Shown here piece after piece: positions 40,181 to 48,399 of a DNA stretch of 48,399 nt. Source of the stretch: Pyramidobacter piscolens W5455 (lineage in GTDB: Bacteria > Synergistota > Synergistia > Synergistales > Dethiosulfovibrionaceae); assembly GCF_000177335.1 (NCBI RefSeq), contig NZ_ADFP01000123.1:1-48399 (forward strand), given 5' to 3'. The translations under genes were made by a program, and so were the position numbers. Below the pieces are notes generated by a model. It made no database searches and was not told the origin of the DNA. It was given only the letters and a program-made list of their open reading frames with translations. Numbering within the stretch: the first letter of the stretch is position 1; each line of letters begins with the position of its first letter.

Positions 40181-41977
40181 CTATGCCGCGGGTTCCGTGA
40201 ACGTGAAGAAGACGCGCCCGCCGAAGGAGCGGCCCCATTGGTCGCGTCCGCCGAGCCAATAGTCGAAGGTTCCGGGCACGCCGGCCTTCTGCAAGTCGAC
40301 GGCTTTGACGCGGACGGTCCAGCGGCCGCCGTCGGCCCGCAGCGAGCCGGCGACGGGGCGGATGCCCATGAGGCGGGCGTTGGTGCCGCCCAGCGTGAGC
40401 AGCAGCGACCCCTCGGCGGGGATCCGTCCGTCCGTGAGCGCGAAGCCGAATTCGATCTCTTCGGCGCTGTCCATCGCTGCGGCGGCGGGGAAAGCGCTCA
40501 CGGCGACGGGGCGCAAGTTTTTCTGCTGCTCCGCCAGGTCGCGCAGCGCCTGCGCGGCGACGGCTTCGTCCCGTTCGCTCAGCAGCGTCACGGCGCGCGC
40601 TCTGTCGTGGAGCGTCGCGGCGCGCGCCTGCAGTTCGCTTTCGCTTCGCGCGAGGGTGTTTTCGTAGCTCCACAGCCAGCGCTCGTGCTCGTCGTGATGC
40701 TGCTGGAAGACCAGTTCGAAGAGGTTCTGGAAGTCGCGCAGCTTTTGCCAGCCGTCGTCGCGCCATGTCGCGATCTCCGCGTCGGGGCGGCAGTGAACGG
40801 CCAAAAGCGCCGGCGCTTCGTCTCCCATCGTGTCCAGCGCGGCGGGCACGCCGCAGAACGGGTGGAAGGGCAGATAGGGCAGTTCGCTGGGGCGTCCTGC
40901 GCACAGCCACATCGTCGTGGTCTCGGGACGATCCCGATCGCCGAAGACGGTGACGGACGATTCCATGGTCGTGCCCGTGCAGATGCGGCGGATCTCCGTG
41001 TCGTGCGGCGCGCCGCCGGGGAACTGCATACGCGCCCAGGCGGGGTCGAGGAACGAGCCTTCGTAGTAGCAGCGCAGGATTTCCATGACCTGTTCCACGG
41101 CGACGGGACGCTTCGGCACGACGGCGAAGGGGTAGCGGTCTTCGCGCCAGAAGGGGCTGCGCGTCAGGATCGAATAGCCGGCGGCGCTGCGGTACGTGTT
41201 GCCCGGCCCCATCCAGTCCTTTTCGGCCTGATAGGCACGCGCGAAGTCGAACGCGCCCTGAGCGGGATCGTACCAGCCTTTCTTTTGTGCGTACTCGACC
41301 AGATCGGGCGAGACGATGAAGTTGTCGCGGTCGTCGAAATTGATCTCGTGGATCGTATAGTAATTGGGAATGAACGCCGCCTCGCGGTCGCCGACGCGGC
41401 ACGCGGCGTAACGGCGGCCGCTGACGACCTGGAGCATCCAGGCTTCGTCGGCGTCGGCGCAGGTGTAGGATCTTCCGGAAGAAACGTAGCCGTAGCGTTC
41501 GAGCATTTCGACGCCGATTTCCACGGCATGGCGGGCGGACGTCGCGCGCTCGGCCATGACGCGGCGCAGGTTAAAGCCGATGCCGCCCTCGCTGAGCCGC
41601 GAGGCGTCTTCGGGGTCTTCTTTGGAGTCCACGCAGCTGTTGCTGACGATCAGCACGCCCTGGTCGTTGTAGAAGGAATCGGCCGTCGACATGCCGCCGG
41701 CGGCGCCTTTCATCTCGCTCCAATAGAAGCCGTGCGTGTGCGCCGCCTGTGGGATGACGGCGTGCCCGTCTTCGGCGGGCAGCGTTTCGCCGGGAGCGTG
41801 GTCGGCGGCGGGGACACAGCCGTGTCGGTTGACGAGGCGTCCGCCGTCGTCTTCGTTGTGGCCGACGATCACATGCCCCGTCGGCGAAACTTCGCGCCCG
41901 ATCACCACGGTCGTACAGGCGCGAGCCGCGGCGGGCAGCGCGATCAAAAGCGCCAGAGCCAGAATGACAAGATCCAT
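40181..41977 (-). CDS. Secreted C69-family dipeptidase (copy 5, with C-terminal domain)
   Basis: 598 aa. The signal peptide ends A-R-A before Cys21, then CTTVVIGREVSPTGHVIVG, a variant of the C69 nucleophile block in which DGS is replaced by TGH. The catalytic domain is diverged but keeps IPQAAHTHGFYWSEM, HGF and GGMSTADSFYNDQGV. Residues 430-480 look helical or coiled coil (DEHERWLWSYENTLARSESE), and about 485-598 form an added beta-rich domain (SLLLTLGGTNARLMGI, GTFDYWLGGRDQWGRSF) that other copies lack. Start at 41977 gives AAGG 9 bases upstream. Single gene next to parS site 4; probably a different specificity from copies 1-4. Confidence 0.9.
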   Translation of the reverse strand: MDLVILALALLIALPAAARACTTVVIGREVSPTGHVIVGHNEDDGGRLVNRHGCVPAADHAPGETLPAEDGHAVIPQAAHTHGFYWSEMKGAAGGMSTADSFYNDQGVLIVSNSCVDSKEDPEDASRLSEGGIGFNLRRVMAERATSARHAVEIGVEMLERYGYVSSGRSYTCADADEAWMLQVVSGRRYAACRVGDREAAFIPNYYTIHEINFDDRDNFIVSPDLVEYAQKKGWYDPAQGAFDFARAYQAEKDWMGPGNTYRSAAGYSILTRSPFWREDRYPFAVVPKRPVAVEQVMEILRCYYEGSFLDPAWARMQFPGGAPHDTEIRRICTGTTMESSVTVFGDRDRPETTTMWLCAGRPSELPYLPFHPFCGVPAALDTMGDEAPALLAVHCRPDAEIATWRDDGWQKLRDFQNLFELVFQQHHDEHERWLWSYENTLARSESELQARAATLHDRARAVTLLSERDEAVAAQALRDLAEQQKNLRPVAVSAFPAAAAMDSAEEIEFGFALTDGRIPAEGSLLLTLGGTNARLMGIRPVAGSLRADGGRWTVRVKAVDLQKAGVPGTFDYWLGGRDQWGRSFGGRVFFTFTEPAA

Positions 41978-42028
41978 GAAAAGCATCCTTTCCCGAAAAA
42001 ATGATGGAATCGAAACAGCCTCTGCAAA

Positions 42029-42060
42029 AAAAGGAGAGGAAAAGTTTTCCCTCTCCTTTT
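42029..42060. terminator. Terminator of the dipeptide importer operon
   Basis: AAAAGGAGAG pairs with CTCTCCTTTT, with the complementary T-run on both sides. It lies about 45 bases after the OppF-type gene. Confidence 0.75.
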
Positions 42061-42103
42061 CCGCCGCCGATTATAGAAAAACTTCGAGCGGACGTCAAAA
42101 ATT

Positions 42104-43105
42104 TCAGCGATCAAAAAGGTGGCACTGCACCCAATGTCCCGGCGCGATCTCCCGTTCTTCGGGCACGCGCTGCGAGCAAACGGGCATGGCGCAGCGGCAG
42201 CGCGTGTGGAAGCAGCAGCCCGACGGCAGGTTCACGGCGCTGGGGATCTCGCCTTCCAGACCTTCGGCGTTGCGCATGTTGTGTCCCGTCAGCGTCGGGA
42301 TCGAAGAGAACAGCGCCTTGGTGTAGGGATGCTGCGGAGACGCGAAGATCTGCTCCTTGCTGCCCTTTTCGACGATGCTGCCGAGATACATGACCGCCAC
42401 CTGGTTGGAAATGTGCTTGACCACCGAAAGGTTGTGGGCGATGAACAGATAGGAGAAGTGGAACTCGTCTTTCAGGTCCATGAGCAGATTGAGGATCTGC
42501 GCCTGAATGGACACGTCCAGCGCCGACACCGGTTCGTCGGCGATGATGAATTCCGGCTCCACGGCCAGCGCGCGGGCGATGCCGATGCGCTGGCGCTGTC
42601 CGCCCGAAAACTGGTGCGGATAGCGGCTCGCCTGTTCGGGCCGGATGCCGACGCGGGACAGCAGGTCGAGCGCGCGGGCGCGCGCTTCCTTTTTGCTGCC
42701 GGCAACCCTGTGGAACAGCATCGGCTCCGTGAGGATCTCCATGACGTTCTGGCGCGGGTTCAGCGAGGCGTAGGGATCCTGGAAGATCATCTGCATTTTT
42801 TTGCGCAGCGGCAGCATCTCGTCCAGCGGAATATGCGCGATGTCCTGCCCGCGGTAGCGGACCGAGCCGCCGGCCGGTTCGATCAGGCGGATGATGCTGC
42901 GCGCGGCCGTCGATTTGCCGCAGCCCGATTCTCCGACGAGGCTGTAGACCTGGCCTTCTTCGAGGTCGAAACTGATACCGTTGACGGCGTGAACGATACG
43001 TTTGCGGCGCACGACGCGCCCGCCTTCGAAACGGATCTGGCTGAGGAGCGAGCGGTCGAGGTCGAAACGCTGTTCGAGATTTTTGACTGAAAGCAGACAG
43101 CTCAT
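42104..43105 (-). CDS. dppF: Dipeptide/oligopeptide ABC transporter ATP-binding protein (DppF/OppF)
   Basis: 333 aa. Walker A GESGCGKST, Q-loop MIFQDPYASLNPR, signature QFSGGQRQRIGIARAL, Walker B FIIADEPVSALDVSIQ. The C-terminal oligopeptide-transporter tail has SGCCFHTRCRCAMPVC, a Cys cluster seen in many OppD/OppF. Cytoplasmic motor of the importer encoded by 47724-42104; last gene, GGGGAGG before ATG. Confidence 0.93.
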   Translation of the reverse strand: MSCLLSVKNLEQRFDLDRSLLSQIRFEGGRVVRRKRIVHAVNGISFDLEEGQVYSLVGESGCGKSTAARSIIRLIEPAGGSVRYRGQDIAHIPLDEMLPLRKKMQMIFQDPYASLNPRQNVMEILTEPMLFHRVAGSKKEARARALDLLSRVGIRPEQASRYPHQFSGGQRQRIGIARALAVEPEFIIADEPVSALDVSIQAQILNLLMDLKDEFHFSYLFIAHNLSVVKHISNQVAVMYLGSIVEKGSKEQIFASPQHPYTKALFSSIPTLTGHNMRNAEGLEGEIPSAVNLPSGCCFHTRCRCAMPVCSQRVPEEREIAPGHWVQCHLFDR

Positions 43106-43106
43106 G

Positions 43107-44090
43107 TTACTTCACCTCCCCGCAGAGCGGAAAATGGCAGGCGGCGCAGTGCCCCGGGGCGACCTCGCGCAGCTGCGGCGCTTCGCGGCGGCAGCGCTCC
43201 TGCGCGCGGGAACAGCGCGGGCTGAAATAGCAGCCCGAAGGCAGGTCGAACATGTTGGGGACGATGCCGGGGATCGTGTCGAGGCGCTCTTTTTCCGTGC
43301 CCAGATCGGGGATCGAGCTGATCAGCCCGTGCGTGTAGGGATGGGCGCTGCGGTCGATCACGTCGCGCGCCGCGCCGCTCTCGACGATCTTGCCGCAGTA
43401 CATCACGTTGATGCGGTCGGCGACTTCCGAAACGACGGCCAAATCGTGGGTGATGAGCATCAGCGAAGAGCCCTCGGCGCGGATCAGATCGGTCATGAGC
43501 TTGAGGATCTGCGCCTGAATCGTCACGTCCAGCGCCGTCGTCGGCTCGTCGGCGACGATCAGCCGCGGGCGGGCCGCCAGCGCGATGGCGATGACGACGC
43601 GCTGCCTCATGCCGCCGGAAAATTGGTGCGGATAGTTTTTAAGGCGGCTTTCCGGATTGGAAATGCCTACGGCCCTGAGCAGATCGACGCTGGCCTGGCG
43701 GCGCTCGCCGCGGCTCATGCCCGTGTGCAGCCGCAGCGTTTCGTCGAGCTGCTGTCCGATCGTGTAGACGGGATTGAGCGACGTCATCGGGTCCTGGAAG
43801 ATCATGGAGATGTCCTTGCCGCGCAGCTTGTTCATCTCGTGCTCGGAAAGCTTCATAAGGTCTTTGCCGTCGAACAGAATCTCGCCCGATTCGATATAGC
43901 CCGGCTCTTCGATCAGGCGGATCAGCGAAAATCCCGTCACCGACTTGCCGCCGCCGGACTCGCCGACCACGGCCAGCACTTCGCCCTGCCTGATGTCGAA
44001 CGACACGTCGTCCACGGCCTTGACGGTGCCCTTGAACGTTTTGAACCACGTGCGCAGGTGCCTCACCTGCAAAAGAAGTTTATCGTCCAT
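43107..44090 (-). CDS. dppD: Dipeptide/oligopeptide ABC transporter ATP-binding protein (DppD/OppD)
   Basis: 327 aa. Walker [23 protein letters not shown], signature [16 protein letters not shown], Walker [17 protein letters not shown] and LITHDLAVV. The tail has [16 protein letters not shown]. Second ATPase of the pair. It follows the DppC gene after 10 bases and ends 1 base before dppF. Confidence 0.93.
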   Translation of the reverse strand: MDDKLLLQVRHLRTWFKTFKGTVKAVDDVSFDIRQGEVLAVVGESGGGKSVTGFSLIRLIEEPGYIESGEILFDGKDLMKLSEHEMNKLRGKDISMIFQDPMTSLNPVYTIGQQLDETLRLHTGMSRGERRQASVDLLRAVGISNPESRLKNYPHQFSGGMRQRVVIAIALAARPRLIVADEPTTALDVTIQAQILKLMTDLIRAEGSSLMLITHDLAVVSEVADRINVMYCGKIVESGAARDVIDRSAHPYTHGLISSIPDLGTEKERLDTIPGIVPNMFDLPSGCYFSPRCSRAQERCRREAPQLREVAPGHCAACHFPLCGEVK

Positions 44091-44100
44091 GGGCGGCGCC

Positions 44101-45000
44101 TCATTTCAGCTTGGGGTTCATCTCGTCGCGCAAAAAGTCGCCGAGAAGGTTGATGCCGAACACGATGATCATGATGTACAGCCCTGGCAGGATCGAGACC
44201 CACCACAGGCCGCTGTAAAGCACCGTGAAGCCGTCGTTGCAGAGCATACCAAGCGACGGGCGCGAGATCGGCACGCCCAGGCCGAGGAAGCTCAGCGTCG
44301 CCTCGGTGAGGATGAAGCCGCCCACCTGGATCGTGGACAGCACGACGATGGAGGCGAAGACATTGGGCAGCACGTGCTTGTAAAGGATGCGCCAGTTCGG
44401 CAGGCCGATCACGTGCGTGGCCTCGATGTATTCGCATTTTTTGACGCGCAGCGTTTCGCCGCGCACCGTGCGCGCGTAGCGCACCCAGCCGACCAGCATC
44501 AGCGACAGCAGGATGTTGGTGATGCTGCGCCCCAGCATGGACATCAGAAACAACGCGATCAGCATCGACGGGAACGACAGCTGCACGTCGGCAAAGCGCA
44601 TGATGAGCGCGTCCACCTTGCCGCCGAAATAGCCCGAGATCAGCCCCAGCACGATGCCGATGCCGCTGGCCATCAACGTGCCCAGCAGGCCGATGACCAG
44701 CGAGACGCGACTGCCGTAGACCATGGCGCTGACCATGTCGCGCCCCTGCTGGTTGGTGCCCAGCAGGAACTTGGGGTCGCCGCCCTCCAGCCAGAACGGC
44801 GGCTTGTAGGCGTCGCCCAGGTCGAGCTCGGCCATGTTGTAGGGATTCTGCACCGTGAACTGCGGCCCCACGACCGCGATCAGGATCACGAGCAGGACGA
44901 TCGCCGCTCCGGCGATCGCCGTAGGGGAGTGGCGGAAATTGTAAAACAGTTCCGAATCCAGAAAGCGTGCGACTCGGCTTTTCTCTTGTGCGTCAGACAT
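44101..45000 (-). CDS. dppC: Dipeptide ABC transporter permease DppC
   Basis: 299 aa, with an N-terminal cytoplasmic stretch, one span at about 28-48 and five more spans. It has LLGTNQQGRDMVSAMVYG, typical of DppC/OppC, and the EAA coupling motif EATHVIGLPNWRILYKHVLPN. Forms the inner-membrane channel with DppB. GGAGGGGG before ATG. Confidence 0.93.
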   Translation of the reverse strand: MSDAQEKSRVARFLDSELFYNFRHSPTAIAGAAIVLLVILIAVVGPQFTVQNPYNMAELDLGDAYKPPFWLEGGDPKFLLGTNQQGRDMVSAMVYGSRVSLVIGLLGTLMASGIGIVLGLISGYFGGKVDALIMRFADVQLSFPSMLIALFLMSMLGRSITNILLSLMLVGWVRYARTVRGETLRVKKCEYIEATHVIGLPNWRILYKHVLPNVFASIVVLSTIQVGGFILTEATLSFLGLGVPISRPSLGMLCNDGFTVLYSGLWWVSILPGLYIMIIVFGINLLGDFLRDEMNPKLK

Positions 45001-45014
45001 TTTTCGTCCCCCTC

Positions 45015-45980
45015 CTACTGCAAGTCGATGCGCGGATCAATGAAAACGTAGAGCAGGTCCACGATGAAGTTGATGAACACGAACATCACCGCCACGAACA
45101 GAATGTAAGCGGCGATGATCGGCCGGTCGGCGCTGGTCACGGCGTCGATGAGCATCTTGCCGATGCCCGGCCAGGCGTAGATCGTCTCCGTGATCGTCGT
45201 GAACGCGATCAGATTGCCCAGCTGCAGTCCGAAAACCGTCACCACCGGGATCAGCGTGTTCTTGAGCGCGTGGCCGAACAGCACCTTGCGGTTGGGCACG
45301 CCCTTGGCGCGCGCGAACTTGACGTAATCCTGGCGCATGTTCTCCTGCATCCCCGCGCGCGTGAGGCGGATGATCGTCGCCACGTTGCCCAGCGCCAGCG
45401 TGATCGACGGCAGGATGATGTGCGCCCAGCCGTCGGCGGTGGCGAGGCTGGTTGTGATGCCGAAGATCACGCCCGTTTCGCCGCGCCCGGAAACAGGCAG
45501 GATGCCGAGATACAGCCCGAAGAAATAAATCATCACCATGCCGATCCAGAACGACGGCATGGAGATCCCGGCGATGGACATGGCCATAACGCTTTTGCTG
45601 AAACGGCTCTTCGGGTACGCGCCGGACCATACGCCCAGCGGGATGCCGAGAAAGATCGAGAGCACCATGGCCACGGCGACGATGTCCAGCGTGGCAGGAA
45701 GCCGTTCGGTGATCAGCGCCAGCGCCGGCAGATGGTACATGTACGACTGGCCGAAATTGCCGTTCAAGACGTTCTTGACGAAGATCCAGTACTGCACGTA
45801 CAGCGGCTTGTCCAGGCCGAGATAGGCCGAGACGGCCGCGATCTCCTCGGGCGTCGCGTTCTCTCTCACCATCAGATACACGGGATTGCCCAGCACGCTC
45901 GTGAGCACGAACACGATCAGCGAGACCACGAGCACGACCAGCACGAGCTGGGTCAGCCTTTTGACTAAAAATTGAAGCAC
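45015..45980 (-). CDS. dppB: Dipeptide ABC transporter permease DppB
   Basis: 321 aa, six spans. N-terminal FLVKRLTQLVLVVLVVS, then LGLDKPLYVQYWIFVKNVLNGNFG (the DppB/OppB extracellular pattern), and the EAA motif FARAKGVPNRKVLFGHALKN. GTG 45980 is preferred: GGAGG lies 11 bases upstream, whereas the GTG at 45992 is inside that ribosome site. Confidence 0.92.
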   Translation of the reverse strand: MLQFLVKRLTQLVLVVLVVSLIVFVLTSVLGNPVYLMVRENATPEEIAAVSAYLGLDKPLYVQYWIFVKNVLNGNFGQSYMYHLPALALITERLPATLDIVAVAMVLSIFLGIPLGVWSGAYPKSRFSKSVMAMSIAGISMPSFWIGMVMIYFFGLYLGILPVSGRGETGVIFGITTSLATADGWAHIILPSITLALGNVATIIRLTRAGMQENMRQDYVKFARAKGVPNRKVLFGHALKNTLIPVVTVFGLQLGNLIAFTTITETIYAWPGIGKMLIDAVTSADRPIIAAYILFVAVMFVFINFIVDLLYVFIDPRIDLQ

Positions 45981-46050
45981 CTTAAAGGTCACCTCCGCGG
46001 AAGAAGCCTATTTCGGAGCGAAAAAGGCGGAAAAAGACTTTCATCAAAGA

Positions 46051-46084
46051 CAGACGGTTCTTTTCGCGTGAAAAGAACCGTCTG
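46051..46084 (-). terminator. Hairpin between dppA and dppB
   Basis: CAGACGGTTCTTTT pairs perfectly with AAAAGAACCGTCTG (14 bp, 6-base loop). On the minus strand no long U-run follows, so it likely stabilises the dppA message or partly stops transcription, giving more binding protein than permease. Confidence 0.7.
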
Positions 46085-46113
46085 CGTTATTTTGTGGTTT
46101 TCGGGAACCGAAA

Positions 46114-47724
46114 TTATTTCTTGAACGTGACGTCCCACGCGTACACGTATTTGTTATAGCGCGGCGCGTAGTCAATGCGCGGCCCGACGGCGTACACGTC
46201 CATCTGAAAATGCAGCGGGATGTAGGCCACGTCGTCGGCGGCCAGCTTCCACGCCTGACGGACGATCTGGTCGCGTTTTTCGGCGTCGACGGTCGCCATC
46301 GCTTCCTCGACCAGCTTGTCTACTTCGGGATTGCTGTAGTAGCCGCGATTGACGCCGCCCCAGCCCTGTTTGACGTACTCGCCGGGTTTCATCGAGTAAA
46401 TCATGTCGAGGGCGATCAGCGCGCCTTCGCCGCCGGAATCGGCCCAGCCGGTCTGGCACAGATGCGTGTTGTCTCCCGACTTGTTGCTGGCGCCGATATA
46501 GGAAAAGAAAATATTGCGCGACATCAAATTGGGCACGACTTTGATGCCGACCTTCTCGAGGTAGGACGCGCAGGCCGTGGCGATGGGGCCGTCGTTGATG
46601 TAACGGTCGTTTGACGCGTCGAGCGTTACCTGAAAGCGCGTGCCGTCGGCCTGGCGGGGATAGCCCGCTTCGTCGAGCAGACGCTCGGCCAGCGCCGGAT
46701 CGTAGGCGAGGCGCTTGATCTCGGGATTGTAGCCGTTGTAACCCTCGGGGCAGTAGGTTGCGGCGGGAAGGGCGAAGCCGTTCATGATCTTGGCGACGAT
46801 CTCGTCCTCGTTGATGGCGTGATACATGGCGGCGCGGACGCGCTTGTCGACCATCGGGTTCTTCCCCGTGGGCGAGACCAGCGGGAACTTGGAATCCTTG
46901 CTGGGGTTTTCCACGCAGGACGGATTGAGGTAGATGACGCGCAGGCTGGGCATCTTGACGATGCTGATGTTTTTGTTGCGCTCGATCATGGCCACGTCGC
47001 GCACCGGCACGTCAATGATCATGTCGACGGCGCCGGACATCATGTTGGCCGTGCGGGTGCCGGGGTTGGTGATCGGCTTGTAGACGACGTTCTCGGCCTC
47101 GGGCTTGGCGCCCCAGTAGGCTTCGTTGCGCTTGAAGACGATGCGGTCGCCGCGCACGTGCTCGGCCAGCGTGTACTTGCCGGTGCCGACGGGATGGTTG
47201 GCGTTGTAATCGTCGTCGTGGGCTTCGCAGGTCTCCTTGTCGAGGATCACCACGTCCTTGACGTGGGCCAGCAACAGCACGTTGGGCGCCTTGCAGGTGA
47301 TTTTGACGGTGTGATCGTCGATCTTCTCGCTCTTGTCGACAGTGGCGAACGCGTAAATGAAAGCCGACTTGCCGGCCGTATTGGCGCGCTCGAACGAGAA
47401 CAGCACGTCGTCGGCGTTGAAAGCGTTGCCGTTGTGGAACGTGACGCCTTTGCGCAGATGGAACGTCCAGACCGAAGCGTCTTCGTTGGTCTCCCAGCTC
47501 TCGGCCAGAAGCGGCTGCGGTTTGATCTCCCGGTCAAGGGTCACGAGCGGCTCGAAGACGTGTTCCATAATGGCGTTGTTGAGGTCTTCGTTCAGCGAGT
47601 AGGGATAGAACGAATAGGCGTCGCCCGTCAGGCCGATCGTCACGTCCCGCGGGCCCGCCGCGCAGGCGGCCGAAGTCCCCAGCGCCAGAGCGGCCAGCGC
47701 GCACCACAGAGTACTTTTCTTCAC
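46114..47724 (-). CDS. dppA: Peptide-binding periplasmic protein (family 5, DppA-like)
   Basis: 536 aa. A signal peptide (about 1-22, ending ACA|A) precedes a family-5 solute-binding fold: [35 protein letters not shown], the [18 protein letters not shown] segment, and [16 protein letters not shown]. It captures di- or oligopeptides and hands them to DppBC. GTG start at 47724 with AGGAGG 7 bases upstream; promoter at 47770-47798. First gene of the operon. Substrate range cannot be set from sequence; heavy peptide use by the organism fits. Confidence 0.92.
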   Translation of the reverse strand: MKKSTLWCALAALALGTSAACAAGPRDVTIGLTGDAYSFYPYSLNEDLNNAIMEHVFEPLVTLDREIKPQPLLAESWETNEDASVWTFHLRKGVTFHNGNAFNADDVLFSFERANTAGKSAFIYAFATVDKSEKIDDHTVKITCKAPNVLLLAHVKDVVILDKETCEAHDDDYNANHPVGTGKYTLAEHVRGDRIVFKRNEAYWGAKPEAENVVYKPITNPGTRTANMMSGAVDMIIDVPVRDVAMIERNKNISIVKMPSLRVIYLNPSCVENPSKDSKFPLVSPTGKNPMVDKRVRAAMYHAINEDEIVAKIMNGFALPAATYCPEGYNGYNPEIKRLAYDPALAERLLDEAGYPRQADGTRFQVTLDASNDRYINDGPIATACASYLEKVGIKVVPNLMSRNIFFSYIGASNKSGDNTHLCQTGWADSGGEGALIALDMIYSMKPGEYVKQGWGGVNRGYYSNPEVDKLVEEAMATVDAEKRDQIVRQAWKLAADDVAYIPLHFQMDVYAVGPRIDYAPRYNKYVYAWDVTFKK

Positions 47725-47769
47725 GGTAATTCCCTCCTGATTCGATGATAAGTTTTAAGAGCCGTTTGA

Positions 47770-47798
47770 ATCATAATTTTTATGGATACAAAATTCAA
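47770..47798 (-). promoter_or_regulatory. Promoter of the dpp operon
   Basis: On the minus strand TTGAAT, 17 bases, TATGAT, about 45 bases before the dppA start, in an AT-rich gap. Confidence 0.8.
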
Positions 47799-47940
47799 CA
47801 CTAAAATATATTAATCATTACGATAATGACAGTTAATTTTGCATTAAAATGTTTACTATCGGCAAAGGCGCAGATGAAACGCCTCTTCATCACGCGCGTT
47901 GGGCGGCGCTCTTGCGAATGGAAAAAGGCGTTCGGGCGAC

Positions 47941-47989
47941 ATGAAACATGGGCGGCGGATTCCTGCCGAATCCGCCGCCCATGTTTCAT
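47941..47989. terminator. Terminator of the AsmA-like gene
   Basis: A 22-bp perfect stem (47941-47962 with 47968-47989) with loop CTGCC; ATGAAAC and GTTTCAT at its base give U-rich ends on the minus strand. It is about 35 bases after the stop at 48025. Confidence 0.88.
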
Positions 47990-48024
47990 AACTGCCGCTT
48001 TTCTGTTCCGCGGGCGTCCGTCTC

Positions 48025-48399
48025 TTATTTGCCGAAGAGGCTGTTCAGTCCTTTTTCAAGTTCTTTGTTGAGCTGATCTTTGACGCTGTTCTTGCCGGAT
48101 GTGTCGCCGGCCCCGCTTTTGCCGCCTATGAGTTTTTCGGTGAGCTTGTTCACGGCGTCTTCTTTGGCCTTTTCAACGGCGTTCTTGGCCTGAGCCTTGA
48201 CGTCGGTGACTTTGGCGTTTTCCTGCTGGGCTTCTTGGGCGTCCCAGGTCTTGCCGTTGACTTTGAAACTGCCGATCTTGGGGTCGTCAATGGTGCCGCC
48301 GACGTGGAAGGTCAGATTGCGGAAGTCGTTGACGCCCCAGCTCTTGCTGGCGCCGGCGATACCGCCGCCGATCAGTCCGGCGATGCCGCCGGCTCCGCC
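48025..48399 (-). CDS. AsmA-family protein, C-terminal part
   Basis: The last 124 residues of a gene whose start lies beyond the right edge. FRNLTFHVGGTIDDPKIGSFKVNG is the end of the AsmA-like C-terminal domain (V.G.DDPK), here followed by a helical, charged tail: AQEAQQENAKVTDVKAQAKN, AVEKAKEDAVNKLTEKLIGG, and LNKELEKGLNSLFGK. AsmA-type proteins span the periplasm and help lipid traffic to the outer membrane. Followed by a strong terminator, so it ends its operon. Confidence 0.7.
   Translation of the reverse strand, partial: GGAGGIAGLIGGGIAGASKSWGVNDFRNLTFHVGGTIDDPKIGSFKVNGKTWDAQEAQQENAKVTDVKAQAKNAVEKAKEDAVNKLTEKLIGGKSGAGDTSGKNSVKDQLNKELEKGLNSLFGK

Noticed and set aside
1-48399. CRISPR arrays, rRNA genes, prophage or conjugative genes.
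   Set aside because: No regularly spaced repeats, no rRNA sequence, and no phage or conjugation proteins were recognised; the only mobile element seen is the IS fragment at the left edge.

Overview
The window is high-GC bacterial chromosome. It carries no rRNA and no CRISPR array, and one fragment of an insertion sequence at its left edge. Gene content points to an anaerobic, peptide- and amino-acid-fermenting bacterium with an outer membrane: five secreted C69 dipeptidases, an M14 desuccinylase-like hydrolase, a dipeptide ABC importer, an FprA flavo-diiron protein, a citrate-lyase-type enzyme, LptA/LptB and an AsmA-like protein. A member of the Synergistota close to Pyramidobacter fits best; this is inferred from gene content and protein style, not from a database search.

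Layout. 1-250: left end of an IS200/IS605 element. 362-5413 (minus): an operon running DUF6305 protein, DctM-like permease, 54-aa membrane protein, M14 hydrolase, C69 dipeptidase. 5514-8909 (minus): two more C69 dipeptidases, each followed by its own hairpin. 9381-9746: ArsC/Spx-like reductase, then a 340-bp stretch bounded by inverted repeats. 10247-12974: a CitA/DcuS-type kinase and its response regulator. 13156-14850: fourth C69 enzyme. 15085-16284: FprA. 16541-24721: a carboxylic-acid block with an FCD-type GntR regulator, a 2-hydroxycarboxylate transporter with malic enzyme (minus), and the divergent citDEF plus LeuC/LeuD-like hydratase operon. 24786-26599: PH-domain protein and alpha/beta hydrolase. 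26801-26959: tRNA-Glu and tRNA-Gln with a clear promoter. 27211-30128: aldolase-lptA-lptB operon. 30144-34556: hydrogenase maturation protease (minus), then murJ, a secreted hypothetical, a zinc ribbon, tsaD and a prepilin. 34816-37747 (minus): zinc/manganese ABC importer with an extra secreted protein. 37934-40029: second DUF6305 protein and a LarA-like (DUF2088) protein. 40181-41977: fifth C69 enzyme. 42104-47724 (minus): dppABCDF-type importer. 48025 to the end: 3' part of an AsmA-like gene.

Working together: exported C69 enzymes and the M14 hydrolase would trim peptides or acylated amino acids outside the cytoplasm, and the Dpp system and the DctM-like permease would import the products. 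Malic enzyme, the lyase and the hydratase handle C4-C6 acids derived from them. Four 16-bp parS-like palindromes (307, 12999, 30644, 40161) suggest the window lies in the ParB-loading, origin-proximal part of the chromosome.
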